In this document: piece after piece, positions 25,561 through 35,159 of the stretch | Position numbering within the stretch: position 1 is the stretch's first letter | How the letters are laid out: each line of letters opens with the position of its first letter | Assembly (NCBI RefSeq): GCF_013407855.1 | Contig: NZ_JACBZH010000001.1 | Coordinates: 4,650,001 to 4,714,000 of the forward strand | Direction: 5' to 3' | From: Actinopolymorpha rutila | Lineage (GTDB): Bacteria > Actinomycetota > Actinomycetes > Propionibacteriales > Actinopolymorphaceae | Length of the DNA: 64,000 nucleotides | The notes under the pieces: generated by a model | What the model was told of the DNA's origin: nothing | The model's input: only the letters and a program-made list of their open reading frames with translations | Database searches by the model: none | Made by a program: the position numbers and the translations under genes

Positions 25561-26526
25561 GTGCGAGCTGTGCAGGTGACCCGAACCGGCGGACCGGAAG
25601 TTCTCGAGGTGGTCGACCTCCCGACCCCCGAGCCCGGGCCGGGCGAGGTGCTGGTCGACGTCGCCGCTGCCGGCGTCAACTTCATCGACACCTACCGGCG
25701 CTCCGGCGCGTACCCGATGTCCACGCCGTTCGTGGCCGGCAGCGAGGGCGCCGGCACGGTCGCCCGGCTCGGTCCAGGCGTGACGGAGGTGGCGGTGGGC
25801 GACCGGGTGGCCTGGAAGGAGGCGCCCGGCTCCTACGCCGAGCAGGTGTGCGTCCCGGTGGCCGAGGTCGTCCCGGTCCCGGACGCCGTCTCGGACGAGG
25901 TGGCCGCCGCGACGATGCTGCAGGGGATGACGGCGCACTACCTCGCCACCTCCACCTACCCGGTCGGCAAGGACGACTGGACGCTCGTGCACGCCGCCGC
26001 GGGCGGGGTCGGGCTGCTGCTCACCCAGATCGTCAAGCTGCGGGGTGGACGCGTCCTCGCCACCACCTCCACGCCGGAGAAGGCCGACCTCGCCCGCGGT
26101 GCCGGCGCGGACGAGGTCACGTCGTACGACGACTTCGCCGGCCGGGCCCGTGAGCTGACCGACGGCGAGGGCTTCCCCGTGGTGTACGACGGGGTGGGCA
26201 AGGCGACGTTCGACCGCGGCCTGGACGCGCTGCGGGTGCGCGGGCTGATGGTGTTGTACGGCGCGGCCAGCGGGCCGGTGCCGGCGTTCGACCCGCAGAC
26301 GCTGAACGCCAAGGGCGGGTTGTTCCTGACCAGGCCGAGTCTGGCGTACTACACCCGGGACCGCGCCGAGCTCGTCGACCGCACCGAGGAGCTGTTCGGC
26401 TGGATCGGCGCCGGACAGCTGGACGTACGGATCGGCGGACGCTACTCGCTGGCCGAGGCCGGCCAGGCGCACGAGGACCTGCAGGGGCGCCGGACCACGG
26501 GGAAGCTGCTGATCCTCACCCGCTGA
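25561..26526 (+). CDS. qor: Zinc-independent quinone oxidoreductase (MDR superfamily)
   Basis: 321 residues. GTG 25561 is taken because AGGAAGGGG lies about ten bases upstream. The order is typical of NADPH:quinone reductase: GPEVLEVVDLPTPEPGPGEVLV, AAGVNFIDTYRRSGAYP, the AAAGGVGLLLTQIVK nucleotide-binding motif, and the C-terminal GRYSLAEAGQAHEDLQGRRTTGKLLI. The catalytic-zinc ligands of alcohol dehydrogenases are absent. It reduces quinones with NADPH in the cytoplasm. It is divergent from the membrane-protein gene and convergent with smpB. Confidence 0.88.
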   Translation: MRAVQVTRTGGPEVLEVVDLPTPEPGPGEVLVDVAAAGVNFIDTYRRSGAYPMSTPFVAGSEGAGTVARLGPGVTEVAVGDRVAWKEAPGSYAEQVCVPVAEVVPVPDAVSDEVAAATMLQGMTAHYLATSTYPVGKDDWTLVHAAAGGVGLLLTQIVKLRGGRVLATTSTPEKADLARGAGADEVTSYDDFAGRARELTDGEGFPVVYDGVGKATFDRGLDALRVRGLMVLYGAASGPVPAFDPQTLNAKGGLFLTRPSLAYYTRDRAELVDRTEELFGWIGAGQLDVRIGGRYSLAEAGQAHEDLQGRRTTGKLLILTR

Positions 26527-26589
26527 CAGCGGCTGGCCAGGCCGGCCGCGGCGAGCGGGCGGCCGCCGGGGTGGTGCCCGTTGGGCTGC

Positions 26590-27066
26590 TCAGCCGTGGC
26601 TGCGGTTGTGTTCGGCCAGCTGCCGGGCGGCGTCGCGGTCGGCCTCCCGCTTGGCGAGGGTCTGCCGCTTGTCGTACTCCCGCTTGCCTCGGCCCAGGCC
26701 GATCTCGATCTTCGCCTTGCCGTCCTTGAAGTACAGCGCCAGCGGGACGATCGTGATGCCGCTCTCCCGGGTGGCTGCGCCGATCTCGGCGATCTCCTTG
26801 CGGTGCAGGAGCAGCTTGCGCGTGCGCCGGGGCGCGTGGTTGGTCCAGGTGCCCTGGGAGTACTCCGGGATGTGCACCCCCTGCAGCCACACCTCGTCGT
26901 TCATCACGACGGCGTAGCCGTCCACCAGCGAAGCGCGGCCGGCGCGGAGGGCCTTCACCTCCGTACCGGTGAGGACCAGACCCGCCTCGAACGTGTCGTC
27001 GATGTGGTAATCGTGCCGAGCCTTGCGATTCTGCGCGATCACCCGGCGCCCGCGCTCCTTTGCCAT
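26590..27066 (-). CDS. smpB: SsrA-binding protein
   Basis: 158 residues, the standard length. The core [32 protein letters not shown] and the oligonucleotide-binding region are conserved, and the basic C-terminal tail ([23 protein letters not shown]) reaches into the mRNA channel in known structures. It binds tmRNA, encoded at 10832-11202, and is needed for trans-translation. It lies 54 bp after the M23 peptidase gene in the common actinobacterial ftsE-ftsX-peptidase-smpB order. Confidence 0.97.
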   Translation of the reverse strand: MAKERGRRVIAQNRKARHDYHIDDTFEAGLVLTGTEVKALRAGRASLVDGYAVVMNDEVWLQGVHIPEYSQGTWTNHAPRRTRKLLLHRKEIAEIGAATRESGITIVPLALYFKDGKAKIEIGLGRGKREYDKRQTLAKREADRDAARQLAEHNRSHG

Positions 27067-27120
27067 CCCTCTATCTTCCCGGACCGGTGCAACCGCGTTT
27101 CCGCTGGGGACCGGGTCCGG

Positions 27121-28527
27121 TTACAACCACTTCATGGGATTCGTCGTGGATCCGTTCCGATAGACCATGAAGTGCAGGTGGCAGCCGGTGGAGTAGCCCG
27201 TGGTGCCGACGTAGCCGACGACCTCGCCCCGGCTGACCCGCTCGCCGACGTGCACGGCGTACCTCGACATGTGGTTGTACGCGGTGACGATGGAAGCCCC
27301 CCGTATCCGCCCGTGCGAGACCAGCACGCGGTTGCCGTAGGCGCCGTTGTAGTAGCGGGCGATCACCCGGCCGCCGGCCGCCGCGTGGATGGGAGTGCCG
27401 CACGCCGCGCCGAAGTCGGTGCCGTCGTGCAGCTTCCACCGGTGCAGGATCGGGTGGAACCGCATGCCGTACGGCGAGGTGATCGAGGCCTGCACCGGCC
27501 GGGACAGCGTGCTGCCGCCGTTCCCGCCACCGCCGCCGGAACCCCCGCGGGAGCCGCCGCCACCGTGGTCGCCGCCGCGGGACCCGCCGCTGTCGTGGCG
27601 CTCGCGCTGACGTTCGCGACGCTGAAGCTGCTGCCGTTGGAGCTCCTGGCGCCGGCGTTCCTGCCTGGCCTCCTGGCGGGCCTCCTGGCGGGCCAGCTCC
27701 TCCAGCATCCCCCGGACGCGGTTTCGCTCGGCGACAAGCTGCTGGTAGCGGCGCAGGTCGTCGGCCTTGGCGCGCTCGGCCGCGGCCCGGGCGGACTTGC
27801 GCTCGGCGACCAGGCTCCCGATCGACGCGGCGGTCGAGGCGGCCTGGTGCTCAAGCTCACTCACCCGGGCGAGGTTGGCCGCGGCCGCGTCCCGCTTCCG
27901 CGAGACCACGCGCTCGGCGGAGGCCAGCACATTCCGCTTGGCGGCCAGCTGGGCCCGGGCGGCGTTCAGCCGGTTCAGGGCACCCTGCTGGGAGTCGGAC
28001 ACGCTGCTGACCAGCTGCGCGCGGTCGAGCAGCTCACCGGTGGTCTCGCTGGTGACCACCGCGGTGAGCTCGCTCACGCCCGGCTGCTGGTACGCCGCGG
28101 CCGCGAACGCCCCGATCTTGTTCCGCTGGGCACGCACGCCCGCCTCGGTACGGCCCAGCTCCGACCTGCTCCGGGCAACCGCCGCGCGCGCCTGGCCCAG
28201 GTCGGCGGCAAGTGCCGCGTCCTTCGCCTTGGCGGCGGCGAGCTGTCCCCGAACCGTCGCCAGCCGGGTCTGCGCCGTCCGCAGCCGGGCCTGTGCCTGC
28301 GCCAGGGCGAGCGTCGCCGAACGCAGGCCGGCCGAGGACTCGTCCAGGTCGCCCTTGGCGTCGTCCAGCCGGCGGTCGACCCGGCGTTTGTCGTCGTCGG
28401 GCCCGGCCTGCGCCCGCTGCAGGCCGGGACCCAGCGCCGCGGTGGACGCGAGAAGCGCCACCAGGCATGCCACCGCGAGGGCGACGTACGCCGCGCTCCG
28501 GCGCACCGAAGGGGTCAGACGGGACAC
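27121..28527 (-). CDS. Secreted M23 peptidase with coiled-coil (EnvC-like)
   Basis: 468 residues. It has a signal/anchor helix at about 10-32, ending near AQAG, then a coiled-coil of about 260 residues, a Gln/Arg-rich linker (ELQRQQLQRRERQR), a Gly/Ser linker, and a C-terminal LytM/M23 domain. Metal and catalytic motifs are HDGTDFGA and HLHFMVYR. FtsEX in other bacteria activates such a hydrolase through its coiled-coil; the gene follows ftsX by 48 bp, so it is the likely client for septal peptidoglycan cleavage. Mycobacteria use an NlpC/P60 protein (RipC) in this place instead. Confidence 0.9.
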   Translation of the reverse strand: MSRLTPSVRRSAAYVALAVACLVALLASTAALGPGLQRAQAGPDDDKRRVDRRLDDAKGDLDESSAGLRSATLALAQAQARLRTAQTRLATVRGQLAAAKAKDAALAADLGQARAAVARSRSELGRTEAGVRAQRNKIGAFAAAAYQQPGVSELTAVVTSETTGELLDRAQLVSSVSDSQQGALNRLNAARAQLAAKRNVLASAERVVSRKRDAAAANLARVSELEHQAASTAASIGSLVAERKSARAAAERAKADDLRRYQQLVAERNRVRGMLEELARQEARQEARQERRRQELQRQQLQRRERQRERHDSGGSRGGDHGGGGSRGGSGGGGGNGGSTLSRPVQASITSPYGMRFHPILHRWKLHDGTDFGAACGTPIHAAAGGRVIARYYNGAYGNRVLVSHGRIRGASIVTAYNHMSRYAVHVGERVSRGEVVGYVGTTGYSTGCHLHFMVYRNGSTTNPMKWL

Positions 28528-28575
28528 GGAGGTCCCCTCTCTCTCGGAGGTCTTACCGAGAGTAGGAGATACCCA

Positions 28576-29475
28576 TCACACCGTGAGGTATTTCCTCAGT
28601 GTCACGAACGAGGCGACGATGGCCAAAAGTGCACCCAGCACCACCAACACCGGCATCGTGGCAAGAGTCTCCTCCCACCCGATCCAGGGAATGGCCCGGA
28701 TGTCGGTGCGTAAGCGGGTGGTGAGCATGGGCGTCAACGCGAGCGTTCCGCAGGCCAGCGCGGCGCCTACCAGCGCCGCGACGACGCTCTCCACGATGAA
28801 CGGCAACTGGATGTAGAGGTTCGACGCGCCGACGAGCCGCATGATGCCTATCTCACGTCGTCGACTGAAGACCGTGAGCCGGATCGTGTTGCCGATCTGC
28901 AGCACCGCCGCCACCAGCAACCCGCCGGCCAGCCCGATCGAGATCCACTGCAGGCCGTTCAGTCCCTTGAACAGGGGTTCGAGCAGCTTGCGGGAGTCCT
29001 GGACGCTGAACACCCCGGGCAGGCCCTGCACCGACGAGACCACGCCCTGGTACTCCTGGGGGTTCTTCAGGCTCACCCGGAACGACTCCGGCAGGTCCTT
29101 CACCTGCACCACCTTGGAGGTGGCGGAGTCCTTGTAGATCTCCTGGTAGCGCTTGAAGGCCTGCTGCTGGCTCTCGTGGTAGACCTTGCGGACCTCGGGG
29201 CTGGAGCTGAGTGCCTGCTTGATCTCCGACCGCTGCCCGGCGCTGACCGTTCCGTCGGCACACTGCGGCGAGGACGACACGCCGTTGCAGAGGAAGACCG
29301 CGATCTCCACCTTGTCGTACCAGAAGCCCTTGACCATGCCGACCTCTGAGCGGATGAGCATCCCCATCCCGAAGAGGACGAGCGAGATCCAGACGGTGAC
29401 GACGACGGCCACGGTCATGGTGACGTTGCGGCGAAGGCCCGTGCCGAGTTCGGAGAAGGCGTACCTGATCTGCAT
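28576..29475 (-). CDS. ftsX: Cell-division permease-like protein FtsX
   Basis: 299 residues. The N-terminal helix (MTVAVVVTVWISLVLFGMGM), an extracellular domain of about 130 residues with RKVYHESQQQAFKRYQE, and three C-terminal helices with the GASNLYIQLPF loop give the FtsX layout. It transmits ATP-driven motion from FtsE to an outside peptidoglycan hydrolase, here probably the M23 protein that follows. A pair of cysteines (CNGVSSSPQC) in the outer domain matches the disulfide seen in actinobacterial homologues. It lies 43 bp after ftsE. Confidence 0.95.
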   Translation of the reverse strand: MQIRYAFSELGTGLRRNVTMTVAVVVTVWISLVLFGMGMLIRSEVGMVKGFWYDKVEIAVFLCNGVSSSPQCADGTVSAGQRSEIKQALSSSPEVRKVYHESQQQAFKRYQEIYKDSATSKVVQVKDLPESFRVSLKNPQEYQGVVSSVQGLPGVFSVQDSRKLLEPLFKGLNGLQWISIGLAGGLLVAAVLQIGNTIRLTVFSRRREIGIMRLVGASNLYIQLPFIVESVVAALVGAALACGTLALTPMLTTRLRTDIRAIPWIGWEETLATMPVLVVLGALLAIVASFVTLRKYLTV

Positions 29476-29518
29476 GGTGTCCTAGCGTGTCGGGGTCGTG
29501 ACGTCGGGGCGGGCCGGG

Positions 29519-30208
29519 CTAGGTCTGGTAGCCGTAGACGCCGCGGGTCTGATCGCGGACCAGCTTGCCGCCGTCGAGTTCGATGACGCGCTTGCGCATC
29601 TGGTCCACGATCGACGCGTCGTGGGTGGCCATGATGACCGTGGTGCCGGTCCGGTTGATCCGGTCCAGCAGCTTCATGATGCCGACCGACGTCGACGGGT
29701 CGAGGTTTCCGGTCGGCTCGTCGGCGATCAGGATCTTCGGCCGGTTGACGAACGCCCGGGCGATCGCGACCCGCTGCTGCTCGCCGCCGGACAACTCGTC
29801 CGGCATGCGGTTCTCCTTGCCGTCCAGTCCGACGAGCTCCAGGACGACCGGGACCTCCTTGACGATCTGGGAGCGCGAGCCACCGATGACCTGCAGCGCG
29901 AACGCGACGTTGTCGAAGATCGTCTTGTTGGGCAGCAGCCGGAAGTCCTGGAAGACGGTGCCGATCTGGCGGCGCAGCCGCGGCACCTTCCACGACGAGA
30001 GCCGGTTGAGCTCCTTGCCGGCCACGAAGACCCGGCCCCGGGAGGGCCGCAGCTCGCGCAGGGCGAGCCGGAGGAACGTCGACTTCCCCGAGCCCGACGT
30101 GCCCACCAGGAACACGAACTCGCCCTTGTCCACCTCCAGGGAGAGGTCGGCGAGCGCGGGCCGGGTCTGTCCGTCGTAGATCTTGCTGACGTTTTCGAAG
30201 CGGATCAC
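29519..30208 (-). CDS. ftsE: Cell-division ATP-binding protein FtsE
   Basis: 229 residues, the standard length. Start GTG 30208 ([11 protein letters not shown]) has AGGAAG eight bases upstream. Walker A is GTSGSGKST (about 36-44), the signature is [14 protein letters not shown], and Walker B is [12 protein letters not shown]; the H-loop is ATHD. It energises FtsX at the division site. It is the first gene of the ftsE-ftsX-M23-smpB unit. Confidence 0.96.
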   Translation of the reverse strand: MIRFENVSKIYDGQTRPALADLSLEVDKGEFVFLVGTSGSGKSTFLRLALRELRPSRGRVFVAGKELNRLSSWKVPRLRRQIGTVFQDFRLLPNKTIFDNVAFALQVIGGSRSQIVKEVPVVLELVGLDGKENRMPDELSGGEQQRVAIARAFVNRPKILIADEPTGNLDPSTSVGIMKLLDRINRTGTTVIMATHDASIVDQMRKRVIELDGGKLVRDQTRGVYGYQT

Positions 30209-30551
30209 TGCATGCTTCCTGACCTGGGTCGGGGGGCCGGGGTCCTTGCTCGGGCTCCGGCACGGATCGGGGGCATGGGTCTGGCGGTCGGTCTCGCGGT
30301 CGTCTGGGTCGGCCAGTCGTTGAGTGTACGACCCGAATCCTGCCCAATCGCCAGACTCCCCAGCAAGCCGCAAATGTCACGCTCCGCGCCCATTCGGGGA
30401 CGGCGTACCTCAGGCGGTCCAGGAACGTGCACAACGAGCTCGGCGCCGGGCGCGCAGCGTCAGGAGTGGCAGGCAGTCAGGCAGCAGCCCCGGTGGCTGG
30501 GCAGGCGAGGGCAAGGGCCCGCAGGGACGGCTGCCCGCGGAAGAGCGCTGG
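30209..30551. other. Intergenic gap between prfB and ftsE
   Basis: 343 bp with no supported gene. It must contain the ftsE promoter, but I see no clear -35/-10 pair, operator or strong hairpin. A 75-codon minus-strand frame here (30205-30432) has no ribosome site or family resemblance and is treated as chance. Confidence 0.5.
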
Positions 30552-31673
30552 TCAGGCGGTGGCGGCCGCCGCGCCGCTGGTACGGCGCCAGCGGATGCCG
30601 GCCTCGATGAAGTCGTCGAGCTCGCCGTCGAAGACGGCCTGCGGGTTGCCGGTCTCCTGCTCGGTGCGCAGGTCCTTCACCATCTGGTATGGGTGCAGGA
30701 CGTAGTTGCGCATCTGGTCGCCCCACGAGCTGGTGACGTTGCCGCGCATCTCGTCGATCTTGGCCCGCTCCTCCGCCTTGCGCAGGGCGAGCAGCTTCGC
30801 CTTGAGGATCGTCATCGCGGTGGCGCGGTTCTGGATCTGGCTCTTCTCGTTCTGGCAGGAGACGACGAGCCCGGTCGGCAGGTGGGTGATGCGCACCGCG
30901 GAGTCGGTGGTGTTGACGCTCTGACCGCCCGGACCCGACGAGCGGTAGACGTCGATGCGGATCTCTTCCTCGGGGATGTCGATCTCGTCGGTCTGCTCGA
31001 GGACCGGAACGACCTCGACGCCGGCGAAGGAGGTCTGCCGCCGGCCCTGGTTGTCGAACGGCGAGATCCGGACCAGCCGGTGGGTGCCCTGCTCGACCGA
31101 GAGCGTGCCGTAGGCGTAGGGAGCCTTCACCGCGAAGGTGGCCGACTTGATGCCGGCCTCCTCGGCGTAGGAGGTGTCGTAGACCTCGCTGGGGTACTTG
31201 TGCCGCTCGGCCCAGCGGATGTACATCCGCATCAGCATCTCGGCGAAGTCGGCGGCGTCCACTCCGCCCGCGCCGGAACGGATGGTGACCAGGGCCTCGC
31301 GGGAGTCGTACTCGCCGGAGAGGAGGGTGCGGACCTCCAGCGCGTCGACGGCCCGGCGCAGGTCGGTGAGCTCCTTGTCCGCCTCCGCCCGGGTGGCCGC
31401 GTCGTTCTCGGCGTCGGCGAGCTCGACCAGCACGGCGAGGTCGTCCAGCCGCTGCCGCTGGCTGGTCACCCGGTCCAGGTCGGCCTGGCGGGCGGCGAGC
31501 CGGCTGGTCACCCGCTGGGCGTTGGCCTGGTCGTCCCACAGGTTGGGTGCGGACGCCTGCTCGCTCAGCTCGGCGATCTCCCCGCGCAACTGGTCGAGGT
31601 CGAGCACCGCCTCGATGCTGCGCAGCGTCGAGTCGAGTGCCTTGAGTTCTGCTTCGAAGTCGGGTCCGGCCAC
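30552..31673 (-). CDS. prfB: Peptide chain release factor 2
   Basis: 373 residues. Start GTG 31673 (…[17 protein letters not shown]) with GGGGATC upstream. The stop-codon tripeptide SPF is present (about residue 204, in ISPFDNQ), specifying UGA/UAA, and the peptidyl-transferase GGQ motif is in [17 protein letters not shown] (about 249). The frame is continuous, so there is no +1 programmed frameshift as in E. coli. It is upstream of ftsE, as in many actinobacteria, with a 343-bp gap. Confidence 0.96.
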   Translation of the reverse strand: MAGPDFEAELKALDSTLRSIEAVLDLDQLRGEIAELSEQASAPNLWDDQANAQRVTSRLAARQADLDRVTSQRQRLDDLAVLVELADAENDAATRAEADKELTDLRRAVDALEVRTLLSGEYDSREALVTIRSGAGGVDAADFAEMLMRMYIRWAERHKYPSEVYDTSYAEEAGIKSATFAVKAPYAYGTLSVEQGTHRLVRISPFDNQGRRQTSFAGVEVVPVLEQTDEIDIPEEEIRIDVYRSSGPGGQSVNTTDSAVRITHLPTGLVVSCQNEKSQIQNRATAMTILKAKLLALRKAEERAKIDEMRGNVTSSWGDQMRNYVLHPYQMVKDLRTEQETGNPQAVFDGELDDFIEAGIRWRRTSGAAAATA

Positions 31674-31763
31674 GATCCCCAAGCGTACGCGCCCGGTACC
31701 GGCGCCGGTTTCGGGCATCGACCACCCGATTTGGACCACGATGTCCGGGCGGAGGACAGGACC

Positions 31764-32225
31764 CTAAGGTGTGGCGAAGGTCTCGGCGTTGGCCCGTACG
31801 GTGATGTCGACCCGGCCCTGGCCGCCGGACACGGAGTTGGTGATCGGCAGAACCACGGTGCCGCCACAGGTGACGCTGACCTCCGCGGCCGTCATCGCGG
31901 TCACGCCGCAGTTGACGGTCCTGTATCCACCCTCGGCGACATACCTGTCGACCTCCTCCTGCGCCAGTTGGCGGCTGAGCACCACCCGGTCCTCCACCCC
32001 GCCGCGGTAGATCGCCGCCTTGTCGATGCCGTTGGTCGCGGCCAGCGCGGCGCCGTCGGCGATCCCACTGAGGGCACGGCGGTAGACGAATGCCTGGGCG
32101 GCGTCGAAGACGACCGCGCACAGCAGCATCACGATGATCCCGAACCCGATGATCAACGGAATCAGCGAGCCACGCTCGTCCGGTCGGGAACGAGACCTAC
32201 GCGGTGGTCGGGCCACCGGCCTCAC
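31764..32225 (-). CDS. TadG-like pilus-assembly/secreted protein
   Basis: 153 residues from GTG 32225, which overlaps the TGA of the previous gene (GTGA). A basic N-terminus (RPPRRSRSRPDERGS) leads into one hydrophobic helix (LIPLIIGFGIIVMLLCAVVFDAAQAFV), then an exported domain with two cysteines (NCG, TCGG). This is the layout of TadE/TadG-like minor pilins and pseudopilins; the short Tad_G N-terminus without the von Willebrand domain marks it as the reduced actinobacterial type. It is the last gene of the Tad operon. Confidence 0.7.
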   Translation of the reverse strand: MRPVARPPRRSRSRPDERGSLIPLIIGFGIIVMLLCAVVFDAAQAFVYRRALSGIADGAALAATNGIDKAAIYRGGVEDRVVLSRQLAQEEVDRYVAEGGYRTVNCGVTAMTAAEVSVTCGGTVVLPITNSVSGGQGRVDITVRANAETFATP

Positions 32226-32713
32226 CCTTTCGACTCGCGGTAGTCGCCGTAGGGCGTGCGGTGCGTGCTGCTGACCGGGATCGACGCGAGCGGACCGCCG
32301 ATCGCGTCGGGTACGAACGGCAGCGGAACGGTGTAGCTGATCCGGACGGTCACCGCGGAACCTGCCTGCAGACAGCCGCCGTCGCACTGGTAGGAGAAGC
32401 CGGAGCCGAGCTGCAGGCCCTGGTCCGCCATGGCGATCTGCGCGGCCTGCCGGGCCCTGGCCTGCGCCGAGCCGACGTCGGGCGCCAGCACGAACGCACG
32501 GCCGGCGTCGCGGGCCGCGGCCGACGCGCCGTACATCGCCCGCTGCAGGTCGAACACCGCGAGCATGACGTAGACCAGCGGGACGAGGAACAGGATCCCC
32601 ATCATGCAGAACTCCACGATGGCGTTCCCGCCCTCCCCGCGCGCCCGCCGGCGAGCAAGCGCAGCAGGAGCGGCGGCGACGGCACGGATGGCACGGAGCG
32701 GCCGCCAGGTCAT
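32222..32713 (-). CDS. TadE-family pilus protein
   Basis: 163 residues from ATG 32713, overlapping the upstream stop as ATGA. The pattern EGGNAIVEFCMMGILFLVPLVYVMLAVFDLQRAMYGASAAARDAGRA is the classic TadE helix, with Glu at position 5 of the hydrophobic stretch as in prepilins, followed by an extracellular part with CDGGC. TadE proteins are pseudopilins of the tight-adherence (Flp) secretion machine. Confidence 0.85.
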   Translation of the reverse strand: MTWRPLRAIRAVAAAPAALARRRARGEGGNAIVEFCMMGILFLVPLVYVMLAVFDLQRAMYGASAAARDAGRAFVLAPDVGSAQARARQAAQIAMADQGLQLGSGFSYQCDGGCLQAGSAVTVRISYTVPLPFVPDAIGGPLASIPVSSTHRTPYGDYRESKG

Positions 32714-33135
32714 GGCGTCGGCTCCTTCACCGCGTGCCCGGCCACCGTGAAGCCGAACGTCGGGCCCCACAGACCCATGGCGGGCATCCTGGCCCGCACC
32801 CGCATCTGCACCACCTCCTGGCCGCCGGCACTGGCCGTGCCCGGCGTCACCGCACCCGCCATGCCGGCCGACAGCGCACCGGAGATGCAGTCGCGGGTCA
32901 CCGCCACACCCTCCGCCGGCGTCCCGTCGTAGTTGGCGGCCTGGCGGGCACCGTCGTGCGCGCAGGCGGTGAGGGTGTTGCGTACGTGCAGGAACAGACC
33001 GAGCTGGAGCACGCCGAGGAACAACGGCAACAACACGATCAGCACCAGCACGAACTCCACCGGTGCGGCTCCCCGCTCCGAGCCGAGGGTCCGCCGGAGG
33101 CCGAGGCCACGTCGGCGGCCCTCCTGCGTGCTCAT
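32710..33135 (-). CDS. TadE-like (TadF-type) pseudopilin
   Basis: 141 residues from ATG 33135, overlapping the previous stop as ATGA. SERGAAPVEFVLVLIVLLPLFLGVLQLGLFLHVRNTLTACAHDGARQAA is a TadE-like N-terminal helix with the VEF motif; two cysteines (TACAHDG and RDCISG) follow. It probably pairs with the TadE gene product next door as a heterodimeric minor pilin. Confidence 0.8.
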   Translation of the reverse strand: MSTQEGRRRGLGLRRTLGSERGAAPVEFVLVLIVLLPLFLGVLQLGLFLHVRNTLTACAHDGARQAANYDGTPAEGVAVTRDCISGALSAGMAGAVTPGTASAGGQEVVQMRVRARMPAMGLWGPTFGFTVAGHAVKEPTP

Positions 33136-33347
33136 CCGGGGACGGAGCCCCGGGCCTTGTTGAGCGCGTCCTGCAGCATCGACTGCAGCTGCGGGCCGAG
33201 AATCGCCCACAGCACCGCGATCAGGGCGGCGGTCATGACGGTGATGAGGATCCAGCCCACCATGTCACCGCGGTCACGACCCCCGGTCAGCAGGCGAGCG
33301 TGCGTGCGCACGAGCGCTGCTGTGAACTGCTCCGTGGCGGCGATCAT
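33132..33347 (-). CDS. Flp-pilin-like small membrane protein
   Basis: 71 residues. After about 25 polar residues (with RGDM just before), the helix VGWILITVMTAALIAVLWAIL runs about 21 residues, and the tail QLQSMLQDALNKARGS is amphipathic. This size, and its place between tadC and the TadE genes, fit the major Flp pilin of reduced actinobacterial Tad loci. The usual Gly-X4-Glu-Tyr processing motif is not clear, so it could be processed differently or act as a pilin-like scaffold. Confidence 0.65.
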   Translation of the reverse strand: MIAATEQFTAALVRTHARLLTGGRDRGDMVGWILITVMTAALIAVLWAILGPQLQSMLQDALNKARGSVPG

Positions 33348-33360
33348 TGTCGGTCCTCTC

Positions 33361-34299
33361 TCATGGGGACACCATCTGTAGGCCGATGGCGCCCGGGAAA
33401 AATGCGAACAGTACGGTCACGGGCAGGACGAGGAAGACGATCGGCACCATCATCCCGATCTCCTTGCGACCGCCGGCCTCGATCAGCTCCCGTTTGCCCG
33501 CCTCGCGTACGTCGGCCGCCTGCGCGCGCAGAACGTCGGCGAGTGGGGTGCCGCGTTCGACCGCGATGGCGATGCCGTCGACGAAGCGGGCCAGGATCGA
33601 GACGTTGGTGCGGTCGCCCACGCTCTCCAGCGCCTGCACCAGGGTTGCGCCCGTACGTGCCTCCGACAGGGCGAACCGGAACTCCCGGGCCAGCTCGCCC
33701 TTGCTGACGTTCGCCACGCGTTCGAGCGCGGCCACCGGTCCCTCGCCCGCGGTCACCGACAGCGCCAGCATGTCGGCGACGGTCGGGAACTCCGCCATCA
33801 TCCGGACCTCGCGCCGCTTCACCTGGTCGACCAGGCGGCGGTCGCGCAGCAGCACACCGATGACGAACGCCGCGATGCACAGGACCAGCAGCGGAATCGG
33901 GTTGGTCCCCCGGCTCACCAGGAGCAGCAGCGACACCGCGAGAGCGGCGGCGAACGCGCCGGCTCCCCAGATCAGCTGCTCCACCCGGAAGTCCTCCACC
34001 CGCATGTCCAGGCCGGCCTGCTGCAACCGGCGGCGGATCACCGCACCGCCTCCGAGCACCCGCTCGAGCATGCCGGCACCGCTGCGGAAATAGGGCCGCA
34101 GGATGCGTTCCAGGGTGGGGAACGGCGTGAAGACCCGGTCGGACAGGTCGTACGCCGCGGGCCCGGCCGCGTCCCGGATGTAGGGCGCCAGCCGGTCGTC
34201 GAGCTTCGGCCGGCGCAGCACCGGCATCCGGAAGATCGCCAGCACCAGGCCGAGGCCGGCGAGGAGGCCGAGCAGCAGGCCGTACCAACTGATCGTCAT
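33361..34299 (-). CDS. tadC: Type II/IV secretion inner-membrane protein TadC
   Basis: 312 residues from ATG 34299, overlapping the tadB stop as ATGA. A first helix (WYGLLLGLLAGLGLVLAIF), two mid-protein helices (about 120-165) and a last hydrophobic segment flank a cytoplasmic T2SSF domain with RREVRMMAEFPTVADMLALSVTAGEGPVAALERVA and FVDGIAIAVERGTPLADVLRAQA. It forms the platform with TadB for the TadA motor. Confidence 0.88.
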   Translation of the reverse strand: MTISWYGLLLGLLAGLGLVLAIFRMPVLRRPKLDDRLAPYIRDAAGPAAYDLSDRVFTPFPTLERILRPYFRSGAGMLERVLGGGAVIRRRLQQAGLDMRVEDFRVEQLIWGAGAFAAALAVSLLLLVSRGTNPIPLLVLCIAAFVIGVLLRDRRLVDQVKRREVRMMAEFPTVADMLALSVTAGEGPVAALERVANVSKGELAREFRFALSEARTGATLVQALESVGDRTNVSILARFVDGIAIAVERGTPLADVLRAQAADVREAGKRELIEAGGRKEIGMMVPIVFLVLPVTVLFAFFPGAIGLQMVSP

Positions 34300-35159
34300 C
34301 GCAGCACCCGCTGTTCTTCGGGCAGGCGGCCGATCCGCAGCATCAGTCGGTAGGCGACGGCACACAGCACGGCGCCCGCGACCAGCACGAAGAAGCCGAG
34401 AGGCGTGTTGTAGCGGGAGATGACCTCGCGCTGGAACGACATGAAGCCCAGCACCAGCCAGGGCGCGGCGACCGCGAGCCGGGCGCCGTTGACGGTCCAG
34501 GACTGCCGGGCCTCCAGCTCCGCCCGGGTGCGGACGTCCTCGCGCAGGAACGACGACAGTGTGCGCAGCAGCCGGCCCAGGTCGCTGCCGCCCACCTCGC
34601 GGGCGATCCGCAGCGACTCCACGATGCGGTCGCCCACCGGGTCGGCGAGGTTGCGCTTGAGCTGGTCGAGGCATTCGTTGAAGCGGCCAGTGGCGCGGTA
34701 GTCCTCGGCGAACCGCTGGAACGGCCGGCGCAGCGCCTCCGGCCCGCGGATGCCGATCTGGGTGAGCGCCTCCGCCAGCGACAGGCCGGCCCGGACGCTG
34801 GAGGCGAGGTTGTCCACGACGTCGGGCCACAGCTCGCGCAGCTCCTGCCGCCGGGACCTGGCGCGGAACCGCACCAGCGCCAGCGGAGCGTAGGCGGCGA
34901 ACGCGGCGAACGCGAGCGCCACCGGGAACGCGCCGGAGATGACGAACATGACCAGGAAGACGAAGATCCCCACGCCGACGCAGGCGCCGAGCAGTTGGCC
35001 CGGGGTGACCGCCTCGATCCCGGCCTGGGCGAGCAGGTCCTCCAGTCGTTCGCGGAGCGAGGGCCCGGACTTCGTGGTCGCCTTCGGCGTCGGCTTGAGG
35101 AACGACCTGATGATCAGCACCAGGCCGAGCCCCAGCATCAGGCCGAGGAGGATTCCCAT
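34296..35159 (-). CDS. tadB: Type II/IV secretion inner-membrane protein TadB
   Basis: 287 residues from ATG 35159, which shares one base with the tadA stop (TGATG). It has an N-terminal helix, paired helices at about 55-95, a T2SSF domain (WPDVVDNLASSVRAGLSLAEALTQIG and IVESLRIAREVGGSDLGRLLRTL) and two C-terminal helices. It is the partner of TadC in the pilus assembly platform. Confidence 0.88.
   Translation of the reverse strand: MGILLGLMLGLGLVLIIRSFLKPTPKATTKSGPSLRERLEDLLAQAGIEAVTPGQLLGACVGVGIFVFLVMFVISGAFPVALAFAAFAAYAPLALVRFRARSRRQELRELWPDVVDNLASSVRAGLSLAEALTQIGIRGPEALRRPFQRFAEDYRATGRFNECLDQLKRNLADPVGDRIVESLRIAREVGGSDLGRLLRTLSSFLREDVRTRAELEARQSWTVNGARLAVAAPWLVLGFMSFQREVISRYNTPLGFFVLVAGAVLCAVAYRLMLRIGRLPEEQRVLR

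Noticed and set aside
30552..31673. Programmed +1 frameshift in prfB
   Set aside because: The reading frame is continuous from the GTG start to the end.
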